A DNA stretch of 64,000 nucleotides from Gemmobacter nectariphilus DSM 15620 (GCF_000429765.1 NZ_AUCM01000003.1:163107-227106), one strand, 5' to 3'; shown: positions 1 to 9,198, numbered from the stretch's first letter. Translations and numbers: made by a program. Notes: generated by a model from the sequence alone, not told the origin.

Positions 1-20
1 CGCCGCTTGCACCCTTGCAT

Positions 21-94
21 GGGTATTTGGAGAAAGATGAAGGGGAAGCGCGCGCCTGTGGCTTCACCTTTCCATAAATACCCCCGCCGGAGGC
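21..94. repeat. TATTTGG element, inverted pair (copies 1 and 2)
   Basis: A forward copy (21-43, GGGTATTTGG then AGAAAGATGAAGG) faces a reverse copy (62-94) that carries the CCGCCGGAGG extension. Together they form an imperfect palindrome. The reverse copy is in the sense orientation of asd and lies downstream of its terminator. Confidence 0.85.
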
Positions 95-127
95 ATCCGA
101 CAGTGACGACAGGGCTGCCGCCAAAGG

Positions 128-152
128 AAAAGGACCGCCCTTGCGGACGGCC
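128..152 (-). terminator. Intrinsic terminator of asd
   Basis: Read on the minus strand, a GC stem with one bulge and a G-U pair, closed by a GCAA loop, is followed by TTTT. It starts 24 nt after the asd stop codon, so it most likely ends the asd transcript. Confidence 0.6.
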
Positions 153-175
153 CCCTCTGACTTTCTCGGGAAAGC

Positions 176-1198
176 TCAGCCCTTTTTCAGGCAGCGCTGG
201 CCCAGAACCTCGGCGATCTGAACGGCGTTCAGCGCGGCGCCCTTGCGCAGGTTGTCCGAGACGCACCACAGGTTCAGCCCGTTCTCGATGGTCGAATCCT
301 GACGGATGCGGCTGATGTAGGTGGCATATTCGCCCACGCATTCGATCGGGGTGATGTAGCCACCCGCCTCGCGCTTGTCGACGACCAGCACGCCCGGCGC
401 CTCGCGCAGGATGTCGGTGGCCTCTTCCCAGTCGAGATGGTCCTCGAACTCGATGTTGATCGCCTCGGAATGGCCGACAAAGACCGGGACGCGCACGCAG
501 GTCGCGGTGACCTTGATCTTGGGATCCAGGATCTTCTTGGTTTCCGCGACCATCTTCCATTCTTCCTTGGTCTCGCCGGAATCCAGGAACACGTCGATAT
601 GCGGGATCACGTTGAAAGCGATCTGCTTGGGGTAGACCTTGGGCTCGACTTCCTGACCGGGAACAAAAAGGCCCTTGGTCTGGTTCCACAGCTCGTCCAT
701 GGCTTCCTTGCCGGTGCCGGACACCGACTGATAGGTTGCAACGACGACCCGCTTGATGCGCGCGCGGTCATGCAGCGGCTTGAGCGCCACCACCATCTGC
801 GCGGTCGAGCAGTTGGGGTTCGCGATGATGTTCTTCTTGGTGTAGCCCACCACCGCATCGGCGTTCACTTCGGGCACGATCAGCGGAACGTCCGGGTCGT
901 AGCGATAGAGCGACGAGTTGTCGATCACCACGCAGCCCGAATCCGCCGCCTTGGGCGCATAGACCTTGGTCGCATCCGAGCCGATGGCGAACAGCGCGAT
1001 GTCCCAGCCCGTGAAGTCGAAGGTGTCCAGATCCTGGGTCTTCAAAGTTCGGTCGCCGAAGCTCACTTCGGTTCCCAGCGACTTGCGCGACGCCAGCGCC
1101 GCGATTTCGTCCACGGGGAATTCACGCTCTGCAAGGATGTTGAGCATTTCCTTGCCCACATTCCCCGTAGCGCCCACGACAACGACCTTGTAGCCCAT
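176..1198 (-). CDS. asd: Aspartate-semialdehyde dehydrogenase
   Basis: 340-residue cytoplasmic enzyme that reduces aspartyl-4-phosphate to aspartate semialdehyde with NADPH, the branch point to lysine/diaminopimelate, threonine and methionine. The N-terminus has the nucleotide-binding GATGNVG motif (residues 9-15). The catalytic cysteine is C130 in ANPNCSTAQ. Length fits the family. The start was set at the second of two overlapping ATGs because it lies 5 nt after AAGGAGG and begins MGYKVVVVGATG; the open frame runs 41 codons further upstream without support. It appears monocistronic, ends at an intrinsic terminator, and its leader holds a strong hairpin (1220-1244) and a tandem operator-like array (1309-1345). 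Confidence 0.97.
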   Translation of the reverse strand: MGYKVVVVGATGNVGKEMLNILAEREFPVDEIAALASRKSLGTEVSFGDRTLKTQDLDTFDFTGWDIALFAIGSDATKVYAPKAADSGCVVIDNSSLYRYDPDVPLIVPEVNADAVVGYTKKNIIANPNCSTAQMVVALKPLHDRARIKRVVVATYQSVSGTGKEAMDELWNQTKGLFVPGQEVEPKVYPKQIAFNVIPHIDVFLDSGETKEEWKMVAETKKILDPKIKVTATCVRVPVFVGHSEAINIEFEDHLDWEEATDILREAPGVLVVDKREAGGYITPIECVGEYATYISRIRQDSTIENGLNLWCVSDNLRKGAALNAVQIAEVLGQRCLKKG

Positions 1199-1219
1199 CA
1201 TGGCCTCCTTGACTTGGAT

Positions 1220-1244
1220 GCCCGCGGCGACATCCGCCGCGGGC
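1220..1244 (-). promoter_or_regulatory. Leader hairpin of asd
   Basis: GCCCGCGGCG and CGCCGCGGGC form a perfect 10-bp stem with a 5-nt ACATC loop. It lies about 20 nt upstream of the asd start and just before its Shine-Dalgarno sequence, so it could affect leader transcription or translation. No run of T follows it on the minus strand. Confidence 0.45.
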
Positions 1245-1308
1245 GTGAGGCCAATACCCCATGGGGGGCGCGGGGGAAAGCGAAAGCGGGGAAGGTGCGC
1301 TGTCAGAA

Positions 1309-1345
1309 TGACGAAAAACACGTCAAAATGACGGGTGGCTCGTCA
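1309..1345. promoter_or_regulatory. Tandem inverted-repeat operator candidate
   Basis: Two 17-bp units, 1309-1325 and 1329-1345, each read TGACG-N7-CGTCA and start exactly 20 bp apart. This is the geometry of two adjacent dimer sites on the same DNA face. They lie 110-150 bp upstream of asd. The regulator is unknown. Confidence 0.5.
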
Positions 1346-1403
1346 GATTGTGGCCTGGGGTGGCGCGGTGGCCCTGCGGCGGTGTCGGGTGGCTGGGGCG
1401 TGT

Positions 1404-1425
1404 GGGTATTTGGGGCAAGATGATG
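1404..1425 (+). repeat. TATTTGG element, B type (copy 3)
   Basis: GGGTATTTGGGG followed by CAAGATGATG. A single copy in the divergent asd/MFS region; it is not at a gene 3' end. Confidence 0.8.
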
Positions 1426-1607
1426 CACAGGCGGGGGCTTTCCGGCCCGACGTGGCTGCGTACACTGGTCAGCCAGGGTCAAGGGCGGGCGCGGGGGATC
1501 TGGCGGGGCTTGTGCGCGCCGCATGGCTGCTATGACCGCCGCGCCCCTTGCCGGGGCGCCGCCACCGGGCGAGATGTGATGTTCGCGCAAACAGACAGGA
1601 CAGTCCG

Positions 1608-2804
1608 ATGACGATGATTTCGCCCGCCGCCGGGGCGGCGCCGTTGCCGCCGCGGATCGGCATTGTCATTCCCGCGCTGGCGATGGGCGGCTTCGCGATT
1701 GGCACGGTGGAATTCGCGGCAATGTCGCTGGTGCCCTATTATGCCGCCGAGATGGGGGTTGATCCGGCGACGGCGGCACAGGCGATTTCGGCCTATGCGC
1801 TGGGAGTGGTTGCCGGGGCGCCGCTCTTGGCGGTTCTGGGATCGGGGCTGGCGCGCAAGACGATGCTGGTCGGGTTGATGGCGCTTTACGGGGTGGCCAA
1901 TCTGGCGGCGGCGCTGGCGCCGGATTTCGCGTTGTTCTTGCTGTTCCGCTTTTTGTCGGGCCTGCCGCATGGGGCCTATTTCGGGGTGGCGGCGCTGATG
2001 GCGGCGGGTCTGGTGCCGGTGGGGAGGCGGACCTGGGCGATTTCCATGGTCATGCTGGGATTGACGGTGGCGACCTTGCTGGGGGTGCCGGCGGCGAACC
2101 TGCTCGGGCAGGGGATCGGCTGGCGCTGGGGCTTTGGCATCGCGGCAGGGCTGGCCTTTGCCACCTCGGGTCTGGTGGCCTGGTTTGCGCCGGCCGGGCA
2201 GGCGGGCGGCGCGCGCGGCGCCCCGCTGCGCGAGCTGTCGGCGCTGGCCAACCGTCAGGTGCTGTTGACGCTGGCGACCGGGGCCATCGGCTTTGGCGGG
2301 CTGTTTGCGGTTTATACCTATGTTGCCAATACCTTGCAGGAGGTGACGCAGGCCCCCGCCTGGGCCGAGCCGCTGGTGTTTCTGGTCTTCGGTCTGGGCA
2401 TGGTGCTGGGCACATTGGTCACCGGGCGGGTGGCCGACCGCGGGCTTTTGCGCACCGCAGGCGGGTTGATCGCGCTGTCGGGGCTGGCGCTGCTGGCCTA
2501 TCCGTTCACGGTGCACAGCCTGTGGTTGATGGTGCCTTGCGTCTTTCTGATCGGCTTTGGCGGATCGTTCGGGCTGGCCTTGCAGACCCATCTGATGGAT
2601 GTGGCAGGCCAGGCCCAGACCATGGCCGCCGCCATGCACCACGCGGCCTTCAACGCAGCCAATGCGCTGGGGCCCTGGCTGGCCTCGCTGGCGGTGGCAG
2701 GGGGGCTGGGCTATGCCGCGACCGGCTATGTCGGCGCCGCGCTTTCGGCAGGCGGGCTGGTCGTGCTGGGGCTGACGGCGCTGGATTTGCGCCGGCGCCG
2801 CTGA
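1608..2804 (+). CDS. MFS transporter, AraJ-like DHA1 family
   Basis: 398-residue inner-membrane protein with about 12 hydrophobic segments. The N-terminus (GTVEFAAMSLVPYYA) and the loop after helix 2 (GSGLARKTML) resemble the AraJ/YdhP-type drug or sugar exporters. Substrate cannot be read from sequence. The start at 1608 follows an AGGA motif; the frame opens 20 codons earlier without an RBS. The stop codon directly abuts the stop of the convergent Fe-S carrier gene with no bases between, so both genes must end transcription inside each other or share antisense RNA. Confidence 0.85.
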   Translation: MTMISPAAGAAPLPPRIGIVIPALAMGGFAIGTVEFAAMSLVPYYAAEMGVDPATAAQAISAYALGVVAGAPLLAVLGSGLARKTMLVGLMALYGVANLAAALAPDFALFLLFRFLSGLPHGAYFGVAALMAAGLVPVGRRTWAISMVMLGLTVATLLGVPAANLLGQGIGWRWGFGIAAGLAFATSGLVAWFAPAGQAGGARGAPLRELSALANRQVLLTLATGAIGFGGLFAVYTYVANTLQEVTQAPAWAEPLVFLVFGLGMVLGTLVTGRVADRGLLRTAGGLIALSGLALLAYPFTVHSLWLMVPCVFLIGFGGSFGLALQTHLMDVAGQAQTMAAAMHHAAFNAANALGPWLASLAVAGGLGYAATGYVGAALSAGGLVVLGLTALDLRRRR

Positions 2805-3137
2805 TCACATCGAAAAGCTGGTGCCGCAACCGCAGCTGCTGGCGGCGTTCGGATTGTCGATCACGAAGCGCGCGCCGATCAGCTCTTCGGTGAAGTCGAT
2901 CCTGGCCCCCGCCAGGAACGGCAGCGAGACCGGGTCGATCAGCACGGTCTGACCGTCCTTTTGCAAGAGCAGATCGTCGGGCGCGGGGTCATCGAGCTTG
3001 ATGTCATAGTGAAAGCCCGAACAGCCGCCGCCTTCGACAGCAACGCGCAGCGGGCGCGTCTCGCCCGTCGCCTCGGCAATCTCGGCAAGCCGGGCAAAGG
3101 CGCGGTCGGTGACGGTCGGGGGCAGGGTCAGCGTCAT
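2805..3137 (-). CDS. HesB/IscA-family iron-sulfur cluster insertion protein
   Basis: 110-residue A-type carrier that delivers Fe-S clusters to apoproteins. The three conserved cysteines are visible: GGCSGFHY in the middle and CGCG near the C-terminus, with the usual SSCGCGTSFSM ending. Length is typical. It could be ErpA-like or IscA-like; no isc/suf genes lie nearby to decide. It is divergent from the dNTPase gene and convergent, end to end, with the MFS gene. Confidence 0.93.
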   Translation of the reverse strand: MTLTLPPTVTDRAFARLAEIAEATGETRPLRVAVEGGGCSGFHYDIKLDDPAPDDLLLQKDGQTVLIDPVSLPFLAGARIDFTEELIGARFVIDNPNAASSCGCGTSFSM

Positions 3138-3212
3138 CGGGGCTTTCCATGGCTGGCAATGCTGTTACGCAGCGAATATAGGATCATGGACGCGCACCGA
3201 CAAGGAAGCCTG

Positions 3213-4379
3213 ATGTTCGCCCCCTATGCCTGCCAGCCGGATCAAAGCCGCGGACGGCTTCATGCCGAACGGATGAGCACCTTTCGCAGCCCGTTCCAGC
3301 GCGATCGCGACCGGATCATCCATTCCTCGGCTTTCCGGCGGCTGAAACACAAGACTCAGGTCTTTGTCGAGCATGAGGGCGATTACTACCGCACCCGCCT
3401 GACCCATTCGATCGAGGTGGCGCAAGTCGCGCGCACGCTGGCCGGGGTGCTGGGCCTGAACACCGATCTGGCCGAGGCGGTGGCTCTGGCCCATGATCTG
3501 GGCCATACGCCCTTTGGCCATACCGGCGAGGATGCGCTGGCGGCGCTGATGGCGCCCTATGGCGGGTTCGATCACAATGCCCAGGCCCTGCGCATCGTCA
3601 CCCGGCTGGAGCGGCATTATGCCGATTTCGACGGGCTGAACCTGACCTGGGAAACGCTGGAAGGCATTGCCAAGCACAATGGCCCGGTGACCGGCCCGAA
3701 TGCCGATCTGAAACACGCGCGCGATCCGCTGCCCTATGCGCTGGCCGAGGCGAATGCCGAATGGGATCTGGAACTGTCGACCTTTGCTAGCGCCGAGGCG
3801 CAGGTGGCGGCGATTGCCGATGACGTGGCCTATTCGCACCACGATCTGCACGATGGATTACGATCGGGCCTGTTCACCGAAGATGACCTGATGGAACTGC
3901 CGGTCACGGGCCCGGCCTTCGAGGCGGTGGACCGGATGTATCCTGGCCTCGACCGGATGCGGCGCCGGCACGAGGCGCTGCGCCGGGTGTTTGGCGTCAT
4001 GGTCGAGGATGTGATCGCGGTGGCCAAGAACCGGCTGGAGGCGGCACAGCCGAAGTCGGTCGACGAGATCCGCGCGATGGAGGGAACGGTGATCCGGTTC
4101 TCGAAGCCGCTGTATCAGGAACTCAAGGCGATCCGCGCGTTCCTGTTCACCCGCATGTATCGCGCGCCGTCGGTGATGGTGGAACGCGCGCGCGTCTCGG
4201 CGGTGATTGCCGATCTGTTCCCGCTGTTCATGGCGCGGCCCGAGCTGTTGCCCGCCGAATGGCAGGCCGATGTCGCGGCGGCCGAGGATGAAACTGCCCT
4301 GGCCCGGATGGTTGCGGATTACGTCGCCGGCATGACCGACCGGTTTGCCTTGCAAGAACATGCCCGCCTGATGAGCTGA
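3213..4379 (+). CDS. dgt: Deoxyguanosinetriphosphate triphosphohydrolase-like protein
   Basis: 388-residue HD-domain dNTP triphosphohydrolase, which splits dNTPs to deoxynucleoside and triphosphate. The family signature FQRDRDRIIHSSAFRRLKHKTQVF opens the protein in broken form (FQRDRDRI, then FRRLKHKTQVF). The metal-binding HD residues are in ALAHDLGHTPFGH, and a further conserved segment is FDHNAQALRI. The start at 3213 was preferred because AAGGA lies 6 nt upstream and the resulting MFAPYA N-terminus suits the family; an ATG at 3186 in the same frame is the alternative. Its 3' end is followed by a hairpin, a 22-nt perfect palindrome and a sense TATTTGG element. Confidence 0.9.
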   Translation: MFAPYACQPDQSRGRLHAERMSTFRSPFQRDRDRIIHSSAFRRLKHKTQVFVEHEGDYYRTRLTHSIEVAQVARTLAGVLGLNTDLAEAVALAHDLGHTPFGHTGEDALAALMAPYGGFDHNAQALRIVTRLERHYADFDGLNLTWETLEGIAKHNGPVTGPNADLKHARDPLPYALAEANAEWDLELSTFASAEAQVAAIADDVAYSHHDLHDGLRSGLFTEDDLMELPVTGPAFEAVDRMYPGLDRMRRRHEALRRVFGVMVEDVIAVAKNRLEAAQPKSVDEIRAMEGTVIRFSKPLYQELKAIRAFLFTRMYRAPSVMVERARVSAVIADLFPLFMARPELLPAEWQADVAAAEDETALARMVADYVAGMTDRFALQEHARLMS

Positions 4380-4401
4380 GGGGCCGCTCCCGCACCCGTC
4401 C

Positions 4402-4457
4402 TGCGCCCAAGGGGGCGCATCCCGGCCTTGGGCCGCGCAGCGCGCCGGCGCGCTGCG
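4402..4457 (+). terminator. Two hairpins after dgt
   Basis: TGCGCCC/GGGCGCA (4402-4419, 4-nt loop) is followed by a perfect 22-nt palindrome centred between 4446 and 4447 (4436-4457). Neither has a T run. The sense TATTTGG element follows at 4503. Confidence 0.5.
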
Positions 4458-4502
4458 GTTGCGCAAGGGGCTGGCCGGTTTCGTGGGCGGGGAAGCTGGG
4501 AC

Positions 4503-4608
4503 GCCTCCGGCGGGGGTATTTGGAAAAAGGCAAAGCAGGATCGCGCGGCGCTGGCATCGTCCGGGCGCGCGTGATCTTTCGCCTTGTTCAAATATCCCCG
4601 CCGGAGGC
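4503..4608. repeat. TATTTGG element, long inverted pair (copies 4 and 5)
   Basis: Forward copy 4503-4535 and reverse copy 4576-4608 both carry the outer GCCTCCGGCGGGG extension and the variant ending AAGGC(A/G)AAG. They can form a stem of about 33 bp. The pair lies between convergent dgt and pyrC, with each copy in the sense orientation of its own gene. Confidence 0.9.
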
Positions 4609-4642
4609 CGCCGACCTTTGGGCCGGGTGCCTTGGGCCGGGG

Positions 4643-5689
4643 TCAGTCCTGCGCGACCTGCCAGAAGACCGGGAAGCCGGGATCGAAGACGGTGACGGGG
4701 CCGGCGCCGGTCTGGATCTTGTCGGGGAAGCTGACCGGGGCGTCGCCCTTGACCAGGCGGATCCGCGCCTCGTTCATCGGCAGCCGGTAATAGGCCGGGC
4801 CGTTCAGCGAGGTGAAGGATTCGAGTTGGTCGAGCGCGTTTTCCTGTTCGAACACATGGGCCAGCAGGGACATGGTGTTGGTCGCCGTGAAGCAGCCCGC
4901 GCAGCCGCAGGCGCATTCCTTCAGCGGGTCGACATGAGGGGCGCTGTCGGTGCCCAGGAAAAACCGCGGATCGCCCGAGGTGGCAGCCGCGCGCAGCGCA
5001 AGGCGGTGTTCTTCGCGCTTGGCGACCGGCAGGCAGTAGTAATGCGGCCGGATCCCGCCCACCAGCAGGTGGTTGCGGTTGATGATCAGGTGGTGCGTCG
5101 TGATCGTGGCCGCCAGATCGCGGTCGGCCGAGCGCACATAATCGGCGCCTTGCGAGGTGGTGATATGTTCCATCACCACGCGCAGCCCCGGTGTTGCACG
5201 GCGGATCGGGTCGAGCACGCGGTCGATGAACACCGCCTCGCGGTCGAAGATGTCGACCGCCGGGTCCGTCACCTCGCCGTGCACACAGAGCGGCAGGCCG
5301 ATCTCGGCCATGGTGTCCAGAACGCCGCGCACCTTGTCGAAATCGCGCACGCCGGAATGGGAATTGGTCGTGGCCCCGGCGGGATAGAGCTTGACCGCCT
5401 TGACAAGGCCCGAGGCGGCGGCGGCGCGCAGATCGGCCGGATCGGTGCCTTCGGTGAGGTAGAGCGTCATCAGCGGCTCGAACGTCATGCCGGCGGGCAG
5501 GGCGGCCAGGATGCGGCCCCGGTAGGCGGCGGCATCGGCGCCGGTGACCACCGGGGGCACCAGGTTCGGCATGATGATCGCGCGGGCGAAGTGGCGCGCG
5601 GTTTCAGGCAGCACACCTTGCAGCATCGCGCCATCGCGCAGGTGCAGGTGCCAGTCGTCGGGGCGGCGGAGCGCGAGTTCTGTGATCAT
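4643..5689 (-). CDS. pyrC: Dihydroorotase, class II
   Basis: 348-residue zinc amidohydrolase of pyrimidine synthesis that cyclises carbamoyl-aspartate to dihydroorotate. The metal-binding HxH is H14/H16 in [19 protein letters not shown] near the C-terminal third holds the conserved aspartate. Length equals the E. coli-type PyrC. The start is the ATG giving [13 protein letters not shown]; an in-frame TTG six codons upstream is less likely. It is followed on the same strand by the sense TATTTGG element but by no clear hairpin. Confidence 0.96.
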   Translation of the reverse strand: MITELALRRPDDWHLHLRDGAMLQGVLPETARHFARAIIMPNLVPPVVTGADAAAYRGRILAALPAGMTFEPLMTLYLTEGTDPADLRAAAASGLVKAVKLYPAGATTNSHSGVRDFDKVRGVLDTMAEIGLPLCVHGEVTDPAVDIFDREAVFIDRVLDPIRRATPGLRVVMEHITTSQGADYVRSADRDLAATITTHHLIINRNHLLVGGIRPHYYCLPVAKREEHRLALRAAATSGDPRFFLGTDSAPHVDPLKECACGCAGCFTATNTMSLLAHVFEQENALDQLESFTSLNGPAYYRLPMNEARIRLVKGDAPVSFPDKIQTGAGPVTVFDPGFPVFWQVAQD

Positions 5690-5761
5690 GCCCGCGCGAT
5701 AGCCCAAGACGGCCGGATTTTCCAGTGGGAACGGGCGGCGCGAGGCACCGCCCGTGCCGTT

Positions 5762-7192
5762 TCACAGCCCCTTGGAGCGGTAGGTCGCCGCGACCCGGTC
5801 GATGGCCACCATATAGGCCGCCATCCGCAGATCCGGCACGTCCTGCCGGCCATGCCAGATCTCGCGCATCGACTGATAGGCAATGCGCATCGTGTCATCG
5901 AGACCCGAGCGCACCAGCGCAAGTTCGTCCGATCCGGTGAGGAACTTCTCGCGGAATTCGGGTTTCAGTTCCCAGCCGAGGCCCTTGTCGGCGGACAGCC
6001 GTTCCAGTTCCTCGACCAGAAGGCGCGAGCGCGATTCCTCGGCCCGGCGCTGCATCCGGCCAAAGCGGATGTGCGAGAGGTTCTTGACCCATTCGAAATA
6101 GGACACGGTGACGCCGCCCGCATTGGCATACATGTCGGGGATGATCACGCAGCCCTTGCGGCGCAGGATTTCATCGGCGCCGAAGGTTATGGGGCCGTTC
6201 GCGGCCTCGATGATCAGGGGGGCCTTGATGCGATCGGCGTTGCCGATATGGATCACGCCTTCCATGGCCGCCGGGATCAGGATGTCGCAGTCAGCTTCCA
6301 GCAGCGTCGCGCCATCCTCGACATACTGGCCGTGCGCATAGCCCTTGACCCCGCCGGTCGCGACCAGATGGGCGCGCAGATCCTCGATGTTCAGGCCGGC
6401 GGTGTTGACCACGGCGCCATCGCGTTCGATCACCGCGATGATCTTGCTGCCATCGTCTTCCGACAGGAACTTGGCAGCGTGAAAGCCCACATTGCCCAGC
6501 CCCTGCACCACGATGCGCTTGCCGTCCAGCGAGCCGGTCAACCCGGCCTTGGCCATGTCATCGCGGTGGCGGAAGAATTCGCGCAAGGCATATTGCACGC
6601 CGCGCCCCGTTGCCTCGACGCGGCCGCGGATCCCGCCTGAATTCAGCGGCTTGCCGGTGACGCAGGCCTTGGCGTTGATGTCTGTGGTGTTCATCCGGGC
6701 ATATTGATCGACGATCCAGGCCATCTCGCGCTCGCCCGTGCCCATGTCGGGGGCGGGGACGTTCTGGGCCGGGTGGATCAGGTCGCGCTTGATCAGCTCA
6801 TAGGCAAAGCGGCGGGTGATCGCCTCGAGCTCGCGTTCGTCATACTGGCGCGGATCGATGCACAGCCCGCCCTTGGAGCCGCCAAAGGGCGTTTCCACCA
6901 GCGCGCATTTATAGGTCATCAGTGCGGCCAGCGCCTCGACCTCGTCCTGGCTGACGTTGGTGGCATAGCGGATGCCGCCCTTGACCGGCTCCATGTGCTC
7001 GGAATGGACGGATCGGTAGCCGACAAAGGTTTCGATCTTGCCGCGCAGCCGCACGCCGAAGCGCACCGTATAGGTCGAGTTGCAGACCTTGATCTTCTGC
7101 GCCAGCCCCGGCGGCAGATCCATCAGTGCGACCGCGCGGTCGAACATCAGGTCGACGGATTCCCGAAAGCTGGGTTCGCCTGAATGGTGCAT
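5762..7192 (-). CDS. Glu/Leu/Phe/Val dehydrogenase (glutamate dehydrogenase-like)
   Basis: 476-residue amino-acid dehydrogenase. The substrate-site motifs VKGGIRYA and TPFGGSKGGLC, and the Rossmann motif VQGLGNVGFHAA, are all present. The length and N-terminus fit the NAD-linked glutamate dehydrogenase type common in Rhodobacterales; the exact amino acid cannot be proven from sequence. The start is supported by GGAGG 7 nt upstream of MHHSGEPSF. It is 72 nt upstream of pyrC on the same strand, so the two may be cotranscribed. Confidence 0.93.
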   Translation of the reverse strand: MHHSGEPSFRESVDLMFDRAVALMDLPPGLAQKIKVCNSTYTVRFGVRLRGKIETFVGYRSVHSEHMEPVKGGIRYATNVSQDEVEALAALMTYKCALVETPFGGSKGGLCIDPRQYDERELEAITRRFAYELIKRDLIHPAQNVPAPDMGTGEREMAWIVDQYARMNTTDINAKACVTGKPLNSGGIRGRVEATGRGVQYALREFFRHRDDMAKAGLTGSLDGKRIVVQGLGNVGFHAAKFLSEDDGSKIIAVIERDGAVVNTAGLNIEDLRAHLVATGGVKGYAHGQYVEDGATLLEADCDILIPAAMEGVIHIGNADRIKAPLIIEAANGPITFGADEILRRKGCVIIPDMYANAGGVTVSYFEWVKNLSHIRFGRMQRRAEESRSRLLVEELERLSADKGLGWELKPEFREKFLTGSDELALVRSGLDDTMRIAYQSMREIWHGRQDVPDLRMAAYMVAIDRVAATYRSKGL

Positions 7193-7515
7193 CGCGTTTC
7201 CTCCCGTTGCATCCCCCAAGGGTTAGCCTTGCTTGGCCGGACGATCTACCGCGAACTGGCGGCGGAATGTGCCGAATCGCAGGCACTTTGGCGTGAGCGT
7301 CGGGCGCAGCCCCCTGCGGGGGGACTGTTCGCGAAAGGGCGAGCAATCCACGAAAACCCGGCCACGTCGTTTCCGGCCACCCCGTGAAAAATGCCTCAAA
7401 TTCGAAAGGTGCGCCCAACTTATGCCACAGCCATATGCGAAAACTTGCAAGTGAGATTCCGCTGGCCGGCGTTCGGCCGGTGCGGGCGTTTCGTCCAGAT
7501 TGGCGCGAGGGTGAC
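7193..7515. other. 323-nt divergent region before the Tad-like genes
   Basis: Between the divergent dehydrogenase and VWA genes. It contains a small CCCCCTGCGGGGGG hairpin near 7311-7324 and no convincing gene. No clear sigma-70 promoter was found by eye. The upstream part of the VWA open frame extends into it. Confidence 0.5.
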
Positions 7516-9198
7516 ATGTGTGAGGGTTCCATCATCAAGACGGCCGCCGGACACCAGGGCGCGGCGCACGTCGGACGGTGCCATCTGCTGATGCGCGCCC
7601 GGCGGTTTAGGGACGCAGAAGATGGCGGGATGCTGTTCTTCTCTTTGGTCGTGATGCTGATCATGCTGTTCATCGGCGGCATGGCCATCGACATGATGCG
7701 CTATGAGGCCGAGCGGTCGCGCATCCAGGCGACGGCCGATGCCTCGGTGCTGGCGGCCGCGTCGATGCGCCAGACCCAGCCGCCGGCCGAGGTGGTGGCC
7801 GACTGGTTCGCCAAGAAGGATCTGTCCGCCTCGCTGACCGGGGTCGTGGTCGACAACGGGCTGAACTTCCGGTCCGTCCGCGCCGAGACGCTGACCGTGA
7901 CCAAGCCCTATTTCATGCAGATGATGGGCATCGACGAATTGCGCTCGAACGCGGCCAGCACGGCCGAGGAACGCCGCACCAACGTCGAAATCTCGCTGGT
8001 GCTGGACATTTCGGGCTCCATGGCGGGGACCAAGCTGTCGCGCCTGCAAGATGCTGCGGCCGAATTCGTGACCAATATCCTGGGCGAGGATACCGAGAAC
8101 CGCGTCTCCATCTCGGTCGTGCCCTATAATGGTCAGGTCAATGTCGGGCCCGACCTGATGAGCCGCTACAACGTGCAGGGCGGGCACACCTATTCCTATT
8201 GCATCGACCTGCCGGAATCGACCTACTACCAGTTGCCGTTGCCGACCACGCTGCCGATGTATCAGCACGCCGATGCGGATACCTTCAACAGTTCGAACAC
8301 CAGCACGTCCTGGAGCACCTCGAACATGACGCCCAGCACCTCGAACATCTGGTGCCCGGCGAATACGACCAACCGGGTGCGGGTGCACAGCAACAACGTC
8401 TCGGCGCTGACCACGCAGATCCGCAACCTGACGGCGTTTGGCGCCACCTCGATCGACGCGGGGCTGCGCTGGGGGGCGGCGATGATCGACCCCGGCTCGC
8501 GCGCGATGGTGACGTCGCTGGCGAATGCGGGGATCGTGCCGTCCACCTTCAACGGCCGCCCCTTCGACTATGACGACGAGGAAGTGCTGAAGGTGATCGT
8601 GCTGATGACCGACGGATCGCACTGGCCCAACGAGTTCGTGAAAACGCAGTACAAGTCCGGCCCCTCGCCGATCTACAAGCATACCGACGGGTATTATTCG
8701 ATCTACCACGAGAGCAGGTCGGGAACGAACAAGTACTGGGTGCCGCATCGCAGCGAATGGCGCGCGGTGCCGTGGTCGGGCTCGTCCTCGTGCGCCAGCT
8801 GGAGCTGTGTCTCGACATCGGCGCGCACCCCGCTGGACTGGCGGATCGTGTGGCAGAACCTTCGGGTGCAATGGGTGGCGAACCAGCTTTACCGGCGCGC
8901 CCTGGGGGGCTCGGTGAGCAGCTGGATCGACGAATTGCGCACCCGCGAAGGCACGGTCATCGGGTCCGGCCCGCATGAGGTCAGCGAGATGGACGGCCGT
9001 CTGAACAACCTGTGCGGTCTGCTCAAGGATCAGAACGTCGCCATCTTCGGCATCGCCTTCGAGGCGCCGACCGAGGGGCGCAACGTGATCCGCAACTGTG
9101 CCTCGCCTGGCCGGTTCTATGATGTCGAAGGGCTGGACATCTCGACCGCGTTCCGCGCGATCCGCGCCCAGATCAGCGCCCTGAGGCTGACGCAATGA
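7516..9198 (+). CDS. Tad-like pilus assembly / VWA domain protein
   Basis: 560-residue protein with the Flp pilus-assembly N-terminal module (one hydrophobic segment, MLFFSLVVMLIMLFIGGMAI, then an amphipathic helix) and a von Willebrand A domain. The MIDAS starts at about residue 164 (DISGSMAG) with further metal ligands at LMTDGSHW. TadG-like proteins of this kind sit at the cell envelope. Start choice is uncertain: 7516 has GAGG five bases upstream; 7591 (MRARRFRDAEDGG) would match homologue N-termini but lacks an RBS. A variable, Ser/Thr-rich loop follows about residue 230. Overlaps the next gene by 4 nt (ATGA). Confidence 0.85.
   Translation: MCEGSIIKTAAGHQGAAHVGRCHLLMRARRFRDAEDGGMLFFSLVVMLIMLFIGGMAIDMMRYEAERSRIQATADASVLAAASMRQTQPPAEVVADWFAKKDLSASLTGVVVDNGLNFRSVRAETLTVTKPYFMQMMGIDELRSNAASTAEERRTNVEISLVLDISGSMAGTKLSRLQDAAAEFVTNILGEDTENRVSISVVPYNGQVNVGPDLMSRYNVQGGHTYSYCIDLPESTYYQLPLPTTLPMYQHADADTFNSSNTSTSWSTSNMTPSTSNIWCPANTTNRVRVHSNNVSALTTQIRNLTAFGATSIDAGLRWGAAMIDPGSRAMVTSLANAGIVPSTFNGRPFDYDDEEVLKVIVLMTDGSHWPNEFVKTQYKSGPSPIYKHTDGYYSIYHESRSGTNKYWVPHRSEWRAVPWSGSSSCASWSCVSTSARTPLDWRIVWQNLRVQWVANQLYRRALGGSVSSWIDELRTREGTVIGSGPHEVSEMDGRLNNLCGLLKDQNVAIFGIAFEAPTEGRNVIRNCASPGRFYDVEGLDISTAFRAIRAQISALRLTQ

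Larger units (their letters stand above)
1199..1607. other. 409-nt divergent intergenic region, asd / MFS exporter
   Basis: No gene is supported here. From left to right it holds the asd ribosome-binding site, a perfect GC inverted repeat (1220-1244), a tandem pair of TGACG-N7-CGTCA sites (1309-1345) and one B-type copy of the TATTTGG element (1404-1425). Short open frames inside it overlap each other on both strands and look like chance. Confidence 0.7.

Noticed and set aside
4503..4608. Long palindrome read as a miniature transposon
   Set aside because: No target-site duplication is obvious and no related transposase is in the window; kept as an unexplained repeat pair instead.
4520..6640. 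706-codon plus-strand open frame over pyrC and the dehydrogenase gene
   Set aside because: Antisense to two confident genes; composition typical of a shadow frame.
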